NCBI RefSeq assembly: GCF_040362765.1
Contig: NZ_BAABWK010000001.1
Location: 1,031,501-1,095,500, forward strand
From: Pyruvatibacter sp. HU-CL02332
Lineage (GTDB): Bacteria; Pseudomonadota; Alphaproteobacteria; CGMCC-115125
Length of the DNA: 64,000 nucleotides
Direction: 5' to 3'
The notes below the pieces were generated by a model, which was given only the letters and a program-made list of their open reading frames with translations, was not told the DNA's origin and searched no databases. The position numbers were made by a program, and so were the translations under genes. Below are positions 16,115 to 24,971 of the stretch, in pieces. Each line of letters starts with the position of its first letter. Within the stretch, counting starts at the first letter, position 1.

Positions 16115-18736
16115 TTGGCCGATAAGGCAGACAAAACAGGCATCAAGACGGGCTGGTCCAGCAGCCCTGAAGATGCCCTGCCCAAGGGTCTGGGCCCCAA
16201 GGTCGCCATTACCCGCGCCAGCCTGGTCTGGGAGGCCCTGTGGCCCGCCCTGCTCGGCCCCGCCTGCCTTGCGGGCCTCTACGCCTCCGTGTCGCTGATC
16301 GACGGCTGGAGCCTCCTGCCGGGCATCGTCCAGTGGCTTGCCTTCCTCGGCGTCATTGCTGGCAGCGGGTGGTTTCTCTACGCCAACCTAAAAAATGTTT
16401 CATGGCCCGGTAAGGCAAACGCCCTGCGGCGCATCGAGACACGGTCCGGCCTCAAGCACCGTCCGCTGTCCTCACTCGAAGACGCCCGCGCTGACTTCAT
16501 CGGCAATCGCGCAGATGGTGCTGCCCTTTGGGAGCAGCACCTCGCACAGATGGAAGCCGCCGCGCAAAGTGCGCAGGCCGTGACGCCAAAATCAAAAGCC
16601 CCACAGCTCGACCAATACGCCTTGCGGGCTGCCACCCTGCTGCTGCTCGCAAGCGCTCTGGTGTATGCGGGTCGCGACGCCCCCGCCCGCCTTGCTGAAA
16701 ACCTGTTGCCCGGTGGCGCACTGGGAGGCGCTTCAAGCACCATCGCCTTTGACGCATGGATCACACCTCCGGCCTACACGGCCGTACCGCCCCTCTTCCT
16801 CAACACAGTGCAGCAGACCGGCGGCGACACGCCCAACACAGTCACCGTGCCTGAGGGAAGTGTTCTCACCGCACGGGTCTACGGCGCCTCCTCGGCAGAA
16901 GCACGCCTTGCCGACACAGGCACGGATTTTGAACCGGATGTATCAGGCGCCCATGAGATTGCCCTGGTGCTTGATCAAAGCGGCCCCCTCCAGATCATCG
17001 CCAACGGGCGGACACTGGATGAGTTCGGCATTGCGCTGAAGCCCGACACCAACCCGCAAATTCTGTTCACCGAAGGCGACGCCCTTTCTGTCACCGCACA
17101 GCTCTCGCTCGCCATCGGCTATGACCTGCTGGACGATTACGGCATCACCCGTGCAGAGATGCGCATCACCCTGCCCCAGCCTGAAGACGTCAGCACCACA
17201 GAAGATGCAACCGCCGGTGACGGCACCGCGCAGACGGATATCGGCGCCCTTGCAGCTGTTGAACCGCCCGTCCTCAAATTACCGCTGCCATCTGCACGCG
17301 TCGTCGATGCGGAAGGCGAATTCGCCTACAAGGATCTCACCAGCCATCCCTGGGCAGGTCTTCAGGTGGCGATCACCCTTGCAGCCTTTGACGAAGCAGA
17401 GCAGGAAGGCACCAGCCAGACGCGCATCATGCGCCTGCCCCAGCGCCGCTTCACAGACCCCGTTGCCCGCGCGGTCATTGAACAGCGCCAGCGCCTTGCC
17501 CGCACTCCGGATGAAGCCCCGCAGGTGGCCGTGGCCCTGAATGCCCTGACGCTTCACGCCGACAGATATTACGAGACCGCAAACGACTATCTGCCTCTGC
17601 GCGCCGCCCACTGGCGCCTGCGCGGAGCCAGCAATCCCGGCGATCTCGACGGCATCTACGATCTGCTCTGGGACATTGCCCTGCACTTTGAAGACGGCGA
17701 TCTCTCCTTGGCAGAGTCTGCCCTGCGCGACGCGCAGGACGCCCTGATGGACGCTCTGGCCAATGGCGCACCCGACTCAGAGATCGAGCGCTTGATGGAA
17801 GAATTGCGCGACGCCATGGACCAGTTCCTTCAGGCTCTGGCCCAGCAGCAGATGCAGGCCGCCCAGAACGGCGACATGGCGCCCATGGATCCCAACATGC
17901 AGTCACTGGAACTCGGTGACCTTGAAAGCATGCTGGACGCCCTCCAGGACCTCGCCCAGTCCGGCTCCCGCGAAGCTGCCCGCCAGCTTTTGTCGGAGCT
18001 GCGCCAGATGATGGAAAATCTGGCCACCGGTGCCCCGGGCCAGATGAGCATGACGCCGCCGCAATCAGCCATGAACGACGCCATTGGTCAGATGGGTGAA
18101 ATCATTGATCAGCAGCGCGCCCTGCAGGATGAAACCGTGCAGGAGGGCAATGCGGGTCAGGAAGGCCAGCAGGGCATGCCCCTTGGCGAAGACGGCACGC
18201 AGCAGGGCGGTGAGCAGGGTGGCCAGCAGCAAGGCCGCAATGAAGGTACAGGCTCTGGCGGCACGCTGCAGCAGCGCCAGGAGGATGTGCGCAACAGCCT
18301 CAGCCAGCTACGCGAAGGCCTGGACGGCACAGGCGTCGACACCCCGTCTGCCCTTGGCCGCGCTGACCGCGCCATGCGGGAGGCGCAGGAAGCCCTTGAA
18401 AGCGGTGACCTTGGCCGCGCGGCTCGCAAACAGGGTGAGGCGATTGAAAATCTGCGCGACGGCGCACAGGCACTGGCAGAAAGCCTGCTCAACGAGTTGG
18501 CCATGTCCGGCGAGCAGCAGGGCCAGGATCGTGGCCAGGGAGGCGAAGGTCGCGACCCGTTGGGCCGACCCCAGCGCACCACCGGTCCACAGCAGGGTGA
18601 CGGTGTGGATGTGCCCGATGAGAGCGAAGTTCAGCGCGCCCGCCGCATTCTGGAAGAACTGCAACGCCGCGCAGGCGACCGCGAGCGGCCACCCATCGAG
18701 CTGGACTATCTCAACCGTCTGCTAAAGCGTTTTTAA
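16115..18736 (+). CDS. TIGR02302 family (DUF4175) large membrane protein
   Basis: The 873-residue protein has hydrophobic segments near residues 35-57 and 63-83 and another around 165-185. A long soluble region follows, then a C-terminal third very rich in Q, G, M and E. The layout and its place after lysA match the alphaproteobacterial TIGR02302/DUF4175 family, whose function is not known. Translation starts at a TTG: AAGGAG at 16101-16106 stands 8 bases before it, a near-perfect ribosome site. The low-complexity tail suggests a flexible or assembly-prone region, probably periplasmic. It converges with the zinc-ribbon gene. Confidence 0.75.
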   Translation: MADKADKTGIKTGWSSSPEDALPKGLGPKVAITRASLVWEALWPALLGPACLAGLYASVSLIDGWSLLPGIVQWLAFLGVIAGSGWFLYANLKNVSWPGKANALRRIETRSGLKHRPLSSLEDARADFIGNRADGAALWEQHLAQMEAAAQSAQAVTPKSKAPQLDQYALRAATLLLLASALVYAGRDAPARLAENLLPGGALGGASSTIAFDAWITPPAYTAVPPLFLNTVQQTGGDTPNTVTVPEGSVLTARVYGASSAEARLADTGTDFEPDVSGAHEIALVLDQSGPLQIIANGRTLDEFGIALKPDTNPQILFTEGDALSVTAQLSLAIGYDLLDDYGITRAEMRITLPQPEDVSTTEDATAGDGTAQTDIGALAAVEPPVLKLPLPSARVVDAEGEFAYKDLTSHPWAGLQVAITLAAFDEAEQEGTSQTRIMRLPQRRFTDPVARAVIEQRQRLARTPDEAPQVAVALNALTLHADRYYETANDYLPLRAAHWRLRGASNPGDLDGIYDLLWDIALHFEDGDLSLAESALRDAQDALMDALANGAPDSEIERLMEELRDAMDQFLQALAQQQMQAAQNGDMAPMDPNMQSLELGDLESMLDALQDLAQSGSREAARQLLSELRQMMENLATGAPGQMSMTPPQSAMNDAIGQMGEIIDQQRALQDETVQEGNAGQEGQQGMPLGEDGTQQGGEQGGQQQGRNEGTGSGGTLQQRQEDVRNSLSQLREGLDGTGVDTPSALGRADRAMREAQEALESGDLGRAARKQGEAIENLRDGAQALAESLLNELAMSGEQQGQDRGQGGEGRDPLGRPQRTTGPQQGDGVDVPDESEVQRARRILEELQRRAGDRERPPIELDYLNRLLKRF

Positions 18737-18742
18737 AAGGTC

Positions 18743-19624
18743 TTAGGTTTCGTCCGACGGAACCGGCGTTTCGTTGCCGGTGTATTCGCCGGGTTCAACA
18801 AACCGCAAAACAAGATCACGCGCCGCCGCCGGTGGGCTGGACAGGCGGGTGACAAACTCTGCCGTCGCACCGGCGTCAAGCTCGGCTTCGGGAATGGCAA
18901 AGAAGTAGTGATAGAGCTCCTGGCCTTCTGCATCGCGCAGTGCCACGCGCACACGCGGCACGGACCCACGCTCTTCAGCCACATTCACAATCTCACCACG
19001 GATGGAAAGAACCGTGAGGCCGTTCTCGACGGCACTCTCATAAACAACCTGCCGGAATTCCATGCCCTGTTCCGCAACAGGTGTTCCAATCAGTTCGTAG
19101 AGTGAAGCTGTCGATGGCCAGTAGCGTGCGATGTCACCCCGGAATGCCCAGGCTGACCCGAAAAACGCAACCACAAACAAAACCAGTGCCGCCCAGCCTA
19201 CAAGCTCGCCACGCGACCGTTTGGGCGCGGCGGTCGGTTTGAATTTCGCTGGCTTCGAAGCAGCAACATCATCATTCAGATCACCATCGGATGCAGAAAA
19301 TTCCTCTTCAGGAATGGCTGTTTCTTCAACCGCTGCAGGCCGCTTGATGACCGGCTTGGCGACAGCCGGAGCTTCTTGCGGAGTTTCGTCTGTAGCCTCT
19401 TCGGCAGCAGGCGCTGCGGCGGCAGTCTCTGGGGCCGGTTCCGGCTCAGGGGCAGGTGCCGCTTCAACGGGCTCTTCAAGCTCTACGGGCTTGGGTGCAT
19501 CTTCCGGAGGTGCCTGGAACCACTCATTGTTGCAGCTCGCACAACGCACTTTACGGCCCGGCGCCTTGAAGGCGGCAGCCTTGACCGTGTATCGCGTTTC
19601 ACATTCCGGGCAGGTGATAATCAT
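18743..19624 (-). CDS. MJ0042-type zinc-ribbon, DUF3426 membrane protein
   Basis: The 293-residue protein starts with a zinc ribbon: CPECETRYTV, then CASCNNEW, giving two CxxC pairs. A long acidic, alanine- and proline-rich linker follows, then one membrane helix around LVGWAALVLFVVAFF. The C-terminal domain of about 120 residues is of the DUF3426 type. The family is widespread in proteobacteria and often adjacent to ftsEX, as here, but its role is unknown. A link to division or envelope control is inferred from position only. Confidence 0.8.
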   Translation of the reverse strand: MIITCPECETRYTVKAAAFKAPGRKVRCASCNNEWFQAPPEDAPKPVELEEPVEAAPAPEPEPAPETAAAAPAAEEATDETPQEAPAVAKPVIKRPAAVEETAIPEEEFSASDGDLNDDVAASKPAKFKPTAAPKRSRGELVGWAALVLFVVAFFGSAWAFRGDIARYWPSTASLYELIGTPVAEQGMEFRQVVYESAVENGLTVLSIRGEIVNVAEERGSVPRVRVALRDAEGQELYHYFFAIPEAELDAGATAEFVTRLSSPPAAARDLVLRFVEPGEYTGNETPVPSDET

Positions 19625-19717
19625 GGGCAGGCGGGTAATCTCTCAGTCTCTTAGCCAGCGCTACAGCCAAAGCATGTATGCCGGATTTCGATGTTGCGTG
19701 TTTTGCATGTCCCCGAT

Positions 19718-19757
19718 GAACTAGGCAAGTCGAACTAGGCAAGTCGAACTAGGCAAG
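19718..19757. repeat. 14-bp tandem direct repeat, about 2.9 copies
   Basis: The unit GAACTAGGCAAGTC occurs at 19718-19731 and 19732-19745, with a partial third copy, GAACTAGGCAAG, at 19746-19757. It lies in the 340-base gap between the divergent zinc-ribbon and ftsE genes. Apart from this repeat I see no gene or clear promoter in the gap. Confidence 0.9.
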
Positions 19758-19966
19758 CAGGCAGGTCCTGAGCAGACAACGCAGCCCCTTCCATAGCAGG
19801 TCCTATGGTGCTTGCCTTATCAATGCGCCAAAGTCCGTTAAAACTTGGCTAACCATGCCGCGATTCGCTGCAAATCCGCGTGTTTTGGTGCCAAATAACC
19901 CCTTTATGCCCCGCGATCAGACCCGCGCGGCCTTTCTTGATCCCTCCAGCCAGGGCGTGCGTTCCG

Positions 19967-20620
19967 GTGATCCGCTTCGAAAATGTCGGCCTTCGCTACG
20001 GACTGGGTCCTGAAGTCCTGCGCGACATCAGCTTTCATCTGGAACCCGGTGGATTTCATTTCCTCACCGGACCGTCCGGTGCCGGCAAGACATCCCTCCT
20101 CAAACTGATGTTCCTGGCGCTGCGCCCGTCCCGCGGCCTCATCACCATGTTTGGCAATGATCTGGCCACCACAAGTCGCCAGCAGCTACCTGCTCTTCGC
20201 CGCCGCATCGGTGTGGTCTTTCAGGAGTTCCGCCTGCTCGATCACCTCACGACCTTCGACAATGTGGCGCTTCCCCTGCGCATCGCAGGTCACGACATGG
20301 CAGACTACAAGGACGACGTGATCGAACTGCTGCAATGGGTCGGCCTTGGCGAACGCATGCACGCAACACCGGCAACCCTGTCCGGCGGCGAAAAGCAGCG
20401 CGCTGCCATCGCCCGCGCCGTCGTTGCCCGCCCGGATGTTCTGTTGGCGGATGAACCAACCGGCAATGTGGACCCTGAAATGGGCATGCGCCTGCTGCGC
20501 CTGTTTGAAGAACTCAATCGCTTCGGCACCACCATTCTCATCGCCACCCATGACCACGCTTTGGTGGAACGCTCCGGCGCACCTGTCCTGCATCTGGCAA
20601 AGGGTGAGTTGACCCAATGA
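19967..20620 (+). CDS. ftsE: Cell-division ATP-binding protein FtsE
   Basis: The 217-residue ABC ATPase has Walker A GPSGAGKTS at residues 35-43, a Q-loop in VFQEFRLL, the signature LSGGEKQRAAIARA and Walker B VLLADEPTGNVD. With FtsX it couples the divisome to activation of peptidoglycan hydrolases at the septum. The GTG at 19967 gives VIRFENVGLRYG, matching the family's usual start and length. The frame is open further upstream to 19880 but there reads as non-conserved sequence. Its stop overlaps the ftsX start by four bases. Confidence 0.92.
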   Translation: MIRFENVGLRYGLGPEVLRDISFHLEPGGFHFLTGPSGAGKTSLLKLMFLALRPSRGLITMFGNDLATTSRQQLPALRRRIGVVFQEFRLLDHLTTFDNVALPLRIAGHDMADYKDDVIELLQWVGLGERMHATPATLSGGEKQRAAIARAVVARPDVLLADEPTGNVDPEMGMRLLRLFEELNRFGTTILIATHDHALVERSGAPVLHLAKGELTQ

Positions 20621-21609
20621 CCGGCGCTGCAAAGAACAAAATGACTGCCCGCACCATGGCCTTCGCCGTGACCCAGCGGGTCGGACAGCGCTTTGGCCTG
20701 ACAGGTCCAAACAGCCCGGACATGGAAGGTCTGGAACCTGCCAGTGATCTCATGCCCCGTGGGCGCGGCGGCGCGGCCCTGGGCGTGGTCATCGCGGGCA
20801 TGTGCTACCTCGCCTGCCTTGCTCTGGGCGGTGCCCTCCTGACGTCTGACGCAAGCCGTGCATGGACACAGGATCTCGACAGGGCCCTCACCATTCAGGT
20901 TGTCCCCCGCGCCGGCGTGGACGTTGACGCCGAAGCGCAGGCCGTCATTGGCCTGCTTGAGGCCGAACCAAAAATCGCCTCCGTCGAAGCCTTGCCGGAA
21001 TCTGCGTCCGCCGCCTTGATAGAGCCGTGGCTTGGTGATTCCGATGCCCTGTCAGGCCTGCCCATTCCCCTACTCATCCACGCGGACATGGCGCCGGGCG
21101 CCACAATCAACCTCGACATATTGCGGGCACGCCTCAAGGCCGCCGCTCCCAACGCCACTCTCGACACCCACGCCCGCTGGCGCGACGAGCTGGCAGGTGC
21201 TGCAACGGTGATTGAACTCGTCGGCATGGGCATCCTTGCCCTCGTCGCCATCACCACCGCAGCCATCGTGGTGTTCGCCACACGCTCTGCTCTTGCCGCA
21301 AACCGCGACACCGTTGAAGTGCTGCATCTCATCGGCGCACGCGATACGTTCATAGCCGGTGAAGTACAAAAGCGCTTCCTCACAACCGGTCTCAAGGCCG
21401 GTCTTGCAGGCTGGGGTGCTGCAACAATCACCTTCCTGCTGTTTGGCCTGTCCGCCAGTGACGGCGCAGGCATCGTGTCACTGCTGCCGCAATTGCAAAT
21501 GCCCTGGACGCATTATCTTGTCCTGCTGGCCGTTCCGGTTGCAGCAACAGCACTGACTGCAATTGCCGCGCGCATGACCGTGGTCCGCGCCATGGCGCCC
21601 ACGCTTTAG
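20617..21609 (+). CDS. ftsX: Cell-division protein FtsX
   Basis: The 330-residue membrane protein has one N-terminal helix (near residues 50-72), a periplasmic domain of about 120 residues, and three C-terminal helices, the FtsX layout. The motif around NRDTVEVLHLIGARDTFIA precedes the last helices and is typical. The N-terminal cytosolic part of about 48 residues is longer than in E. coli, as often seen in alphaproteobacteria. It overlaps ftsE by four bases, and two hairpins follow its stop. Confidence 0.9.
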   Translation: MTGAAKNKMTARTMAFAVTQRVGQRFGLTGPNSPDMEGLEPASDLMPRGRGGAALGVVIAGMCYLACLALGGALLTSDASRAWTQDLDRALTIQVVPRAGVDVDAEAQAVIGLLEAEPKIASVEALPESASAALIEPWLGDSDALSGLPIPLLIHADMAPGATINLDILRARLKAAAPNATLDTHARWRDELAGAATVIELVGMGILALVAITTAAIVVFATRSALAANRDTVEVLHLIGARDTFIAGEVQKRFLTTGLKAGLAGWGAATITFLLFGLSASDGAGIVSLLPQLQMPWTHYLVLLAVPVAATALTAIAARMTVVRAMAPTL

Positions 21610-21614
21610 CCATA

Positions 21615-21642
21615 TTTTTCAGCCTTTATTTGCCCTGAAAAA
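21615..21642 (+). terminator. Hairpin after ftsX
   Basis: TTTTTCAG and CTGAAAAA form a perfect 8-bp stem with a 12-base loop, starting 5 bases after the ftsX stop. A second stem, GCCCAC/GTGGGC, follows directly at 21644-21664. Together they look like the end of the ftsEX transcript. The 3' side lacks a long T run, so the efficiency of termination is uncertain. Confidence 0.55.
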
Positions 21643-21664
21643 TGCCCACGTGTTTTCAGTGGGC

Positions 21665-21866
21665 TGCAGACCTGCGACCATGGCCCTGTGTCCTTCACCA
21701 GACGATGCAGAGCAGCCCGGCCAACATGAATGGCACGATATTCGCTGTTAACTGGGGGTCTATGTGGCGGCACGTAAAAACGTGACGGCTATGGGACACC
21801 TTGTGAATATCAAACACAGTCTTTCTGCCGATTTTTGAATGTATTGATGCGTAACCGGACGAGAAA
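21665..21866 (+). other. Gap before the YdcF-like gene
   Basis: These 202 bases carry no gene I can support. The stretch from about 21800 to 21850 is AT-rich and would be the natural place for the promoter of the ydcF-plsC pair, but I see no convincing -35/-10 pair. Confidence 0.3.
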
Positions 21867-22511
21867 TTGAACGACCCGATTCCCATTTTCGGACAGTCCA
21901 ACGGCGAAGAGCGCAGGCGCTTCCGGCCCGTTCGGCTGCTTGTCGTGCTTTTTGCAACGCTTTTTCTCGTCGCTGTCGGCGGCTTCGTCCAGTTCGTCCT
22001 GGAAGTCCCCGAACCCGCAGAACAGTCCGCCACAGCGCCCGCCCTTGATGTGGACGCCATCGTGGTCCTCACCGGCGGCCGTGACCGCATCCTTACCGCC
22101 ATGCAGCTTCTTGAAAGCGGCACGGGATCACGGCTTCTCATTTCCGGCGTCAACACCGATATCACCCGCGAAGATCTTGCAGCCCAGTTCGGCGGTCCCA
22201 ACACACGCTTTGACTGCTGTGTTGATCTTGGCTTCCGGGCCCGCACCACAATGGGCAATGCAGACGAGACCAAGCGCTGGGCCGACGAGAAAAACTATGC
22301 CTCGATTGCGGTCGTCACCAGCGACTATCACATGCCCCGCAGCCTGCTTTTGCTGCGCAGCGAAATGCCTGATGTCACGCTGATCCCGGTTGTCGTGGCA
22401 AGCAACAGCGCGAATTCAGACCAACTCTTTGGCAATGTCAGGGTTGCGCGTCTTCTCGTCTCGGAGTACGCGAAATATGTCATTACCCTGCTGCGCACCC
22501 GGTTTGGCTAA
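21867..22511 (+). CDS. YdcF/SanA/ElyC-family membrane protein (DUF218)
   Basis: The 214-residue protein has one N-terminal membrane helix (about residues 20-42) and a DUF218 domain. The domain starts at DAIVVLTGGRDRI and includes LLISGVN and AVVTSDYHMPRSLLLL, both characteristic. ElyC and SanA of this family affect envelope integrity and vancomycin permeability in enterobacteria; the enzymatic activity is not established. The start is a TTG at 21867. It is followed 54 bases later by plsC, the usual neighbour in alphaproteobacteria. Confidence 0.8.
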   Translation: MNDPIPIFGQSNGEERRRFRPVRLLVVLFATLFLVAVGGFVQFVLEVPEPAEQSATAPALDVDAIVVLTGGRDRILTAMQLLESGTGSRLLISGVNTDITREDLAAQFGGPNTRFDCCVDLGFRARTTMGNADETKRWADEKNYASIAVVTSDYHMPRSLLLLRSEMPDVTLIPVVVASNSANSDQLFGNVRVARLLVSEYAKYVITLLRTRFG

Positions 22512-22565
22512 ATCACCTAGAGCTGCATCCGCGACCTGCGCACTGAAAACGAGAAACCACATCCC

Positions 22566-23294
22566 GTGATCGCGCTCCGCTCGCTGCTTTTTCAGATTTT
22601 TCTCTACACCACCAGTGCCGTCATGACGCTCGGCTGCCTGCCGCTGCTGGTCCTGCCCAGACGCTACACGGCGTCTGCAATCAATCTTTGGTCAAAGCTG
22701 CAATTGTGGGGAGCTGCCGCCATCACGGGCATCACCTACGAAATTCGCGGCGCTGAAAATCTGCCGGACGGCCCTTGCCTCATCGCGTCCAAACACCAAA
22801 GCATGTGGGACACCATCTTCTGGGCCGTCGGCGCAAAGGACCCGGCCATCGTCCTCAAGAAGGAACTGACCTATGTGCCGCTATATGGCTGGTACGCCAT
22901 GAAAGCCGCGATGATCTCCATTGACCGCGGGTCAGGCTCCAGCGCCATCCGCAAGCTTGTGCGCCAGGGCAAACGGGCCATCGCCAATGGTCGTCCGATC
23001 ATGATTTTTCCGGAAGGCAGCCGCATGGCGCCCGACGCAGACCCGCAATACAAACCAGGTGTCGCAGCGCTTTACGGCCAGCTCGATATCCCGTGCATTC
23101 CCGTCGCCCTGAACTCAGGCATGTTCTGGGCACGGCGCGCACTCAAGCGTCAGTCTGGCACCATTGTTGTGGACATCCTTCCCCCCATTCCGCCCGGCCT
23201 CAAACGCCGGGAATTCATGACGCAGCTTGAAGCAGCCATTGAGCCAGCCACGGACAAACTGGTTGCCGACGCCAGAACGCAGATCGGTATCTAG
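22566..23294 (+). CDS. plsC: 1-acyl-sn-glycerol-3-phosphate acyltransferase
   Basis: The 242-residue membrane enzyme acylates lysophosphatidic acid to phosphatidic acid in phospholipid synthesis. The catalytic block HQSMWD matches the HX4D motif, and FPEGSR is the substrate-binding block. One N-terminal membrane segment is evident. Translation begins at a GTG at 22566. The stop codon overlaps that of the convergent gamma-glutamylcyclotransferase gene within the palindrome CTAG. Confidence 0.9.
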   Translation: MIALRSLLFQIFLYTTSAVMTLGCLPLLVLPRRYTASAINLWSKLQLWGAAAITGITYEIRGAENLPDGPCLIASKHQSMWDTIFWAVGAKDPAIVLKKELTYVPLYGWYAMKAAMISIDRGSGSSAIRKLVRQGKRAIANGRPIMIFPEGSRMAPDADPQYKPGVAALYGQLDIPCIPVALNSGMFWARRALKRQSGTIVVDILPPIPPGLKRREFMTQLEAAIEPATDKLVADARTQIGI

Positions 23295-23842
23295 TCAGCA
23301 GCGAGTTTGGCTTCCACGTCGAGCAACAGAGCCTCAAGCCCACTGTCGCGAATACCCATCTCACGCAGGTGCTCAACCATACTGGCGAGATATTCCGGGT
23401 TGCGGCCGGACTTGCCCTCGCCATACGCGATCAGCTGAGCCTGGGTGGGGGCATCAAGCCGTCCGGCATATTGCTCATGTCCTGGCTCAGCCACATAGGT
23501 GAGCACGTTGCTGTGCCGGGACTTGTCGTCCAGCTTCACCGCATTGACCCGCACTTCACGATAGACCGCCGTCACCTGTTCGCGCTCACGCAGATAGGCA
23601 ACTGTGTCATCCGCATTGGCCGCAGCAACCCGGTAGAGCATGCCCCGGCACGCGCCACCGCGGGTCAGACCCAGCACAAGCCCCGGCTTCTCCGGCGTGC
23701 CGCGATGATGGTGGCTGTAGACGCAGAACGCCCGGTGATACCCGGCGATCCGGGCCTGATGGCGCTCCAGATACTCAAAGCCCGGCCGCCACATGAGCGA
23801 GCCGTAACCAAAGACCCACAGGTCCTGAAAATTATCATCCAC
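23291..23842 (-). CDS. ChaC-like gamma-glutamylcyclotransferase
   Basis: The 183-residue protein begins with FGYGSLMWRP, the YGSL motif (residues 13-16) that binds the gamma-glutamyl group. RAFCVYSHHHRGTPEKPGL-type and LGLTRGGACRGM-type segments of the ChaC family follow. ChaC enzymes release 5-oxoproline and Cys-Gly from glutathione in the cytoplasm. The GTG at 23842 gives the normal family start; residues encoded further upstream are non-conserved. Its last bases overlap plsC. A gamma-glutamyltransferase gene elsewhere in the window (38254-39840) also acts on glutathione. Confidence 0.8.
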   Translation of the reverse strand: MDDNFQDLWVFGYGSLMWRPGFEYLERHQARIAGYHRAFCVYSHHHRGTPEKPGLVLGLTRGGACRGMLYRVAAANADDTVAYLREREQVTAVYREVRVNAVKLDDKSRHSNVLTYVAEPGHEQYAGRLDAPTQAQLIAYGEGKSGRNPEYLASMVEHLREMGIRDSGLEALLLDVEAKLAAD

Positions 23843-23935
23843 GGCTGCGCCAGACCTTCGTAAATGCACTATCGTTGGCAGGTGGTGCAGCCGACGACCG
23901 TCTGCACACCCCCGCAATATCGCAAGTCTGGCCTC

Positions 23936-24949
23936 ATGCTCAACCGCATCCCCAAAATCTCATACCCGCTTCTTGGCCTGCTCCTGCTCATGGGCCTTTA
24001 CTGGATCTACTGGAGCACGCTGGCAGACCGCATGAAGGTCGAAGTGGAAAACTGGGCCGCCGCACAATCGCGCAACGGCATCACCGTCACTTGGGACGAC
24101 ATGCGCGCCAGAGGCTGGCCCCTGCGGCTGCGCCTCGAACTCGACAATCTGCGCTACGACGCCGCCAATGCGGACGTGCCGTGGAGCTGGACCACACCCG
24201 AGTTTCACGCACACGCGTTGCCCTATCGGCTCAATCACATCATTGCGTCCGCCAAAAGTCCCATGCAGGTGACCTATGGCACAGCCGAGGCACAACAAGA
24301 CTGGGAAGTGACGGCTGACGGCACGGACGCAAGCTACGTCATGGAGAGCGGTGCCCCGGCGCGGCTCGCCATTGATCTGCAATCTGTCGTGGCAACCCGC
24401 CTGGATTTGCCGGCGACTGTCGGAGCCGAGCGTCTCCAGCTTCACGCCCGCAAGGCGGATGATGTGCCCGGGGCAGTCGACATCGCCCTGCGTGGCGCCG
24501 ACATCGCCATGGGAAAGACCCTGGCTCCCGGCATCACCGATATTCTCGGCCCACTCATCAACCACGTAGGCATTCAGTCACGTGTGACCGCAAATGCCGG
24601 TGACAATGTGTTTCAGGATATCGCGCTGCTGCAGCTTGAAGGCAGCGAAATTCAGGTCTCGCAGGGCACGGTCACCTGGGGTGACACCGGCGCAACCGGA
24701 ACCGGCAAACTTGAAATCGCCCCCGACGGCACAAGCAATGGCCGTTTCGACACAACCCTCAAAGGCCATGACACCATCGTGGATGGCCTGATTGCCCAGG
24801 AGCTTGTTGCACGCAACCTGGAAGGCACGCTGAAATCAGCCCTCGCCATCCTGTCTTTGACATCAGGCGCTGACCCCGGACATATCCGTCTGCCGGTTAT
24901 CATCCGCGACAGCGAGGTTTTTTTGGGCCCGGTGCCGCTCAGAATGTGA
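23936..24949 (+). CDS. DUF2125 family protein
   Basis: The 337-residue protein has one N-terminal membrane anchor (about residues 9-30). A largely beta-strand periplasmic region follows, with the pattern of DUF2125: an early VEVENWAAAQSRNG segment, then RGWPLRLRLEL and a final strand. It is conserved in alphaproteobacteria near plsC and tyrA, and its role is unknown. The region resembles AsmA-like lipid-handling folds in its strand periodicity, but that is only an impression. ATG 23936 begins directly before the membrane anchor. Confidence 0.65.
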   Translation: MLNRIPKISYPLLGLLLLMGLYWIYWSTLADRMKVEVENWAAAQSRNGITVTWDDMRARGWPLRLRLELDNLRYDAANADVPWSWTTPEFHAHALPYRLNHIIASAKSPMQVTYGTAEAQQDWEVTADGTDASYVMESGAPARLAIDLQSVVATRLDLPATVGAERLQLHARKADDVPGAVDIALRGADIAMGKTLAPGITDILGPLINHVGIQSRVTANAGDNVFQDIALLQLEGSEIQVSQGTVTWGDTGATGTGKLEIAPDGTSNGRFDTTLKGHDTIVDGLIAQELVARNLEGTLKSALAILSLTSGADPGHIRLPVIIRDSEVFLGPVPLRM

Positions 24950-24971
24950 GCAGGCCCCAACGCCCGCGAGC

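Noticed and set aside
21695-22273. 192-codon leftward frame opposite the YdcF-like gene
   Set aside because: Serine/arginine-rich antisense translation without motif; the plus-strand DUF218 domain is clear.
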